Shown here: positions 35,181 through 35,504 of the stretch, one piece after another
How the letters are laid out: every line of letters begins with the position of its first letter
How positions within the stretch are numbered: the first letter of the stretch is position 1
Assembly (NCBI GenBank): GCA_964403525.1
Contig: CAYOGE010000037.1
Location: forward strand, 1 to 35,504
Origin: JAJTGZ01 sp964403525
GTDB taxonomy: Bacteria; Planctomycetota; Phycisphaerae; Phycisphaerales; UBA1924
Direction: 5' to 3'
DNA: 35,504 nucleotides
Translations under genes and position numbers: made by a program
Notes under the pieces: generated by a model
What the model saw: the letters and a program-made list of their open reading frames with translations, nothing else
What the model was told of the DNA's origin: nothing
The model's database searches: none

Positions 35181-35299
35181 AACGTGAACCCCTCCGGGGT
35201 TCTCAAGGCACCCTTCGCTCCGCTCGCGATGAACAATCACGCGCGGCCAAGCGCGTTGAGTCTCCTGCTCGCGACCAGCGACCCGCGACTACTCCCCTC

Positions 35300-35504
35300 T
35301 CACGGCCGCGCATACACCCGCACCTCATCACCAATCCGCACCGACAACTGCCGCAGCGTGTTGTTGAGCACCTCCATCGTGATCGGCTGAGCCTGTGGCG
35401 CTGCACCGTCCGCTCCTTGCGCCTGCGCGGGCGCGGCTGGCGTGCCCGCAACTGGCGCGGCGGCTGAGGAGGGTGAGGGCGGCGGTGGCGGAGGGGGGGG
35501 AGGG
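35300..35504 (-). CDS. C-terminal end of a proline/alanine-rich protein (partial)
   Basis: The frame is open from the right window edge to a TGA at 35302-35300, showing 67 residues: a polyproline run, an Ala/Pro/Gln-rich linker and a short ordered tail (PITMEVLNNTLRQLSVRIG then DEVRVYARP). Low-complexity proline/alanine stretches before a folded tail suggest a linker between domains. Family unknown; the N-terminus is outside the window. Confidence 0.6.
   Translation of the reverse strand, partial: PPPPPPPPPSPSSAAAPVAGTPAAPAQAQGADGAAPQAQPITMEVLNNTLRQLSVRIGDEVRVYARP

Overview
The window looks like a chromosomal segment of a very GC-rich planctomycete, probably of the Phycisphaerae. This placement is an inference. 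It rests on paired membrane proteins with a C-terminal CxxCGYDxRG...CPEC ribbon, a Tat-exported beta-helix-type protein, a Bat-like von Willebrand operon, many leaderless or weak Shine-Dalgarno starts, and C-ending codons in most genes. I see no transposase, integrase, phage gene or CRISPR array.

Layout. Positions 1-6971 hold a tightly overlapping Bat-like operon: a partial gene, two vWA membrane proteins, a helical membrane protein and a 1287-residue membrane-anchored surface protein. It ends at a bidirectional terminator shared with a convergent tRNA-Ala(GGC). Two paralogous zinc-ribbon membrane proteins (minus strand) and an iron-sulfur L-serine dehydratase carrying an in-frame repeat follow. 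Next come tmRNA (10767-11117), a ClpP/SppA-type serine protease, a lipoprotein, a glutamine amidotransferase, a secreted protein, an ECF-type sigma factor with an overlapping membrane partner, and a DinB protein. Positions 16815-19195 encode two lipoproteins, a cyanophycinase homologue and a plant-type asparaginase/isoaspartyl peptidase, which together could digest cyanophycin outside the cytoplasm. A cysteine-rich Tat substrate (43 Cys in 424 residues), an SRPBCC protein, a Tat-exported ankyrin-like protein and a TIGR01777 epimerase follow. Then come a GNAT enzyme overlapping purT, a methyltransferase, an ankyrin protein, a second DinB protein, a secreted membrane-anchored protein and a VOC protein.

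At 29980-32374 a TPP riboswitch precedes a 52-residue membrane peptide and then thiC. The aptamer's conserved 3' purine block appears to be the ribosome binding site of the peptide. ThiC carries two palindromes within its reading frame. The final 3 kb is accessory in character. It has three copies of a hairpin-bearing repeat whose stems covary, a 21-bp minisatellite, two unrecognised genes and the C-terminus of a proline-rich protein.

The most unusual signals are the riboswitch/small-peptide/thiC arrangement, the palindromic and REP-like repeats residing in frame inside conserved enzymes, the covarying hairpin repeat family, and the lipoprotein pair for cyanophycin breakdown.
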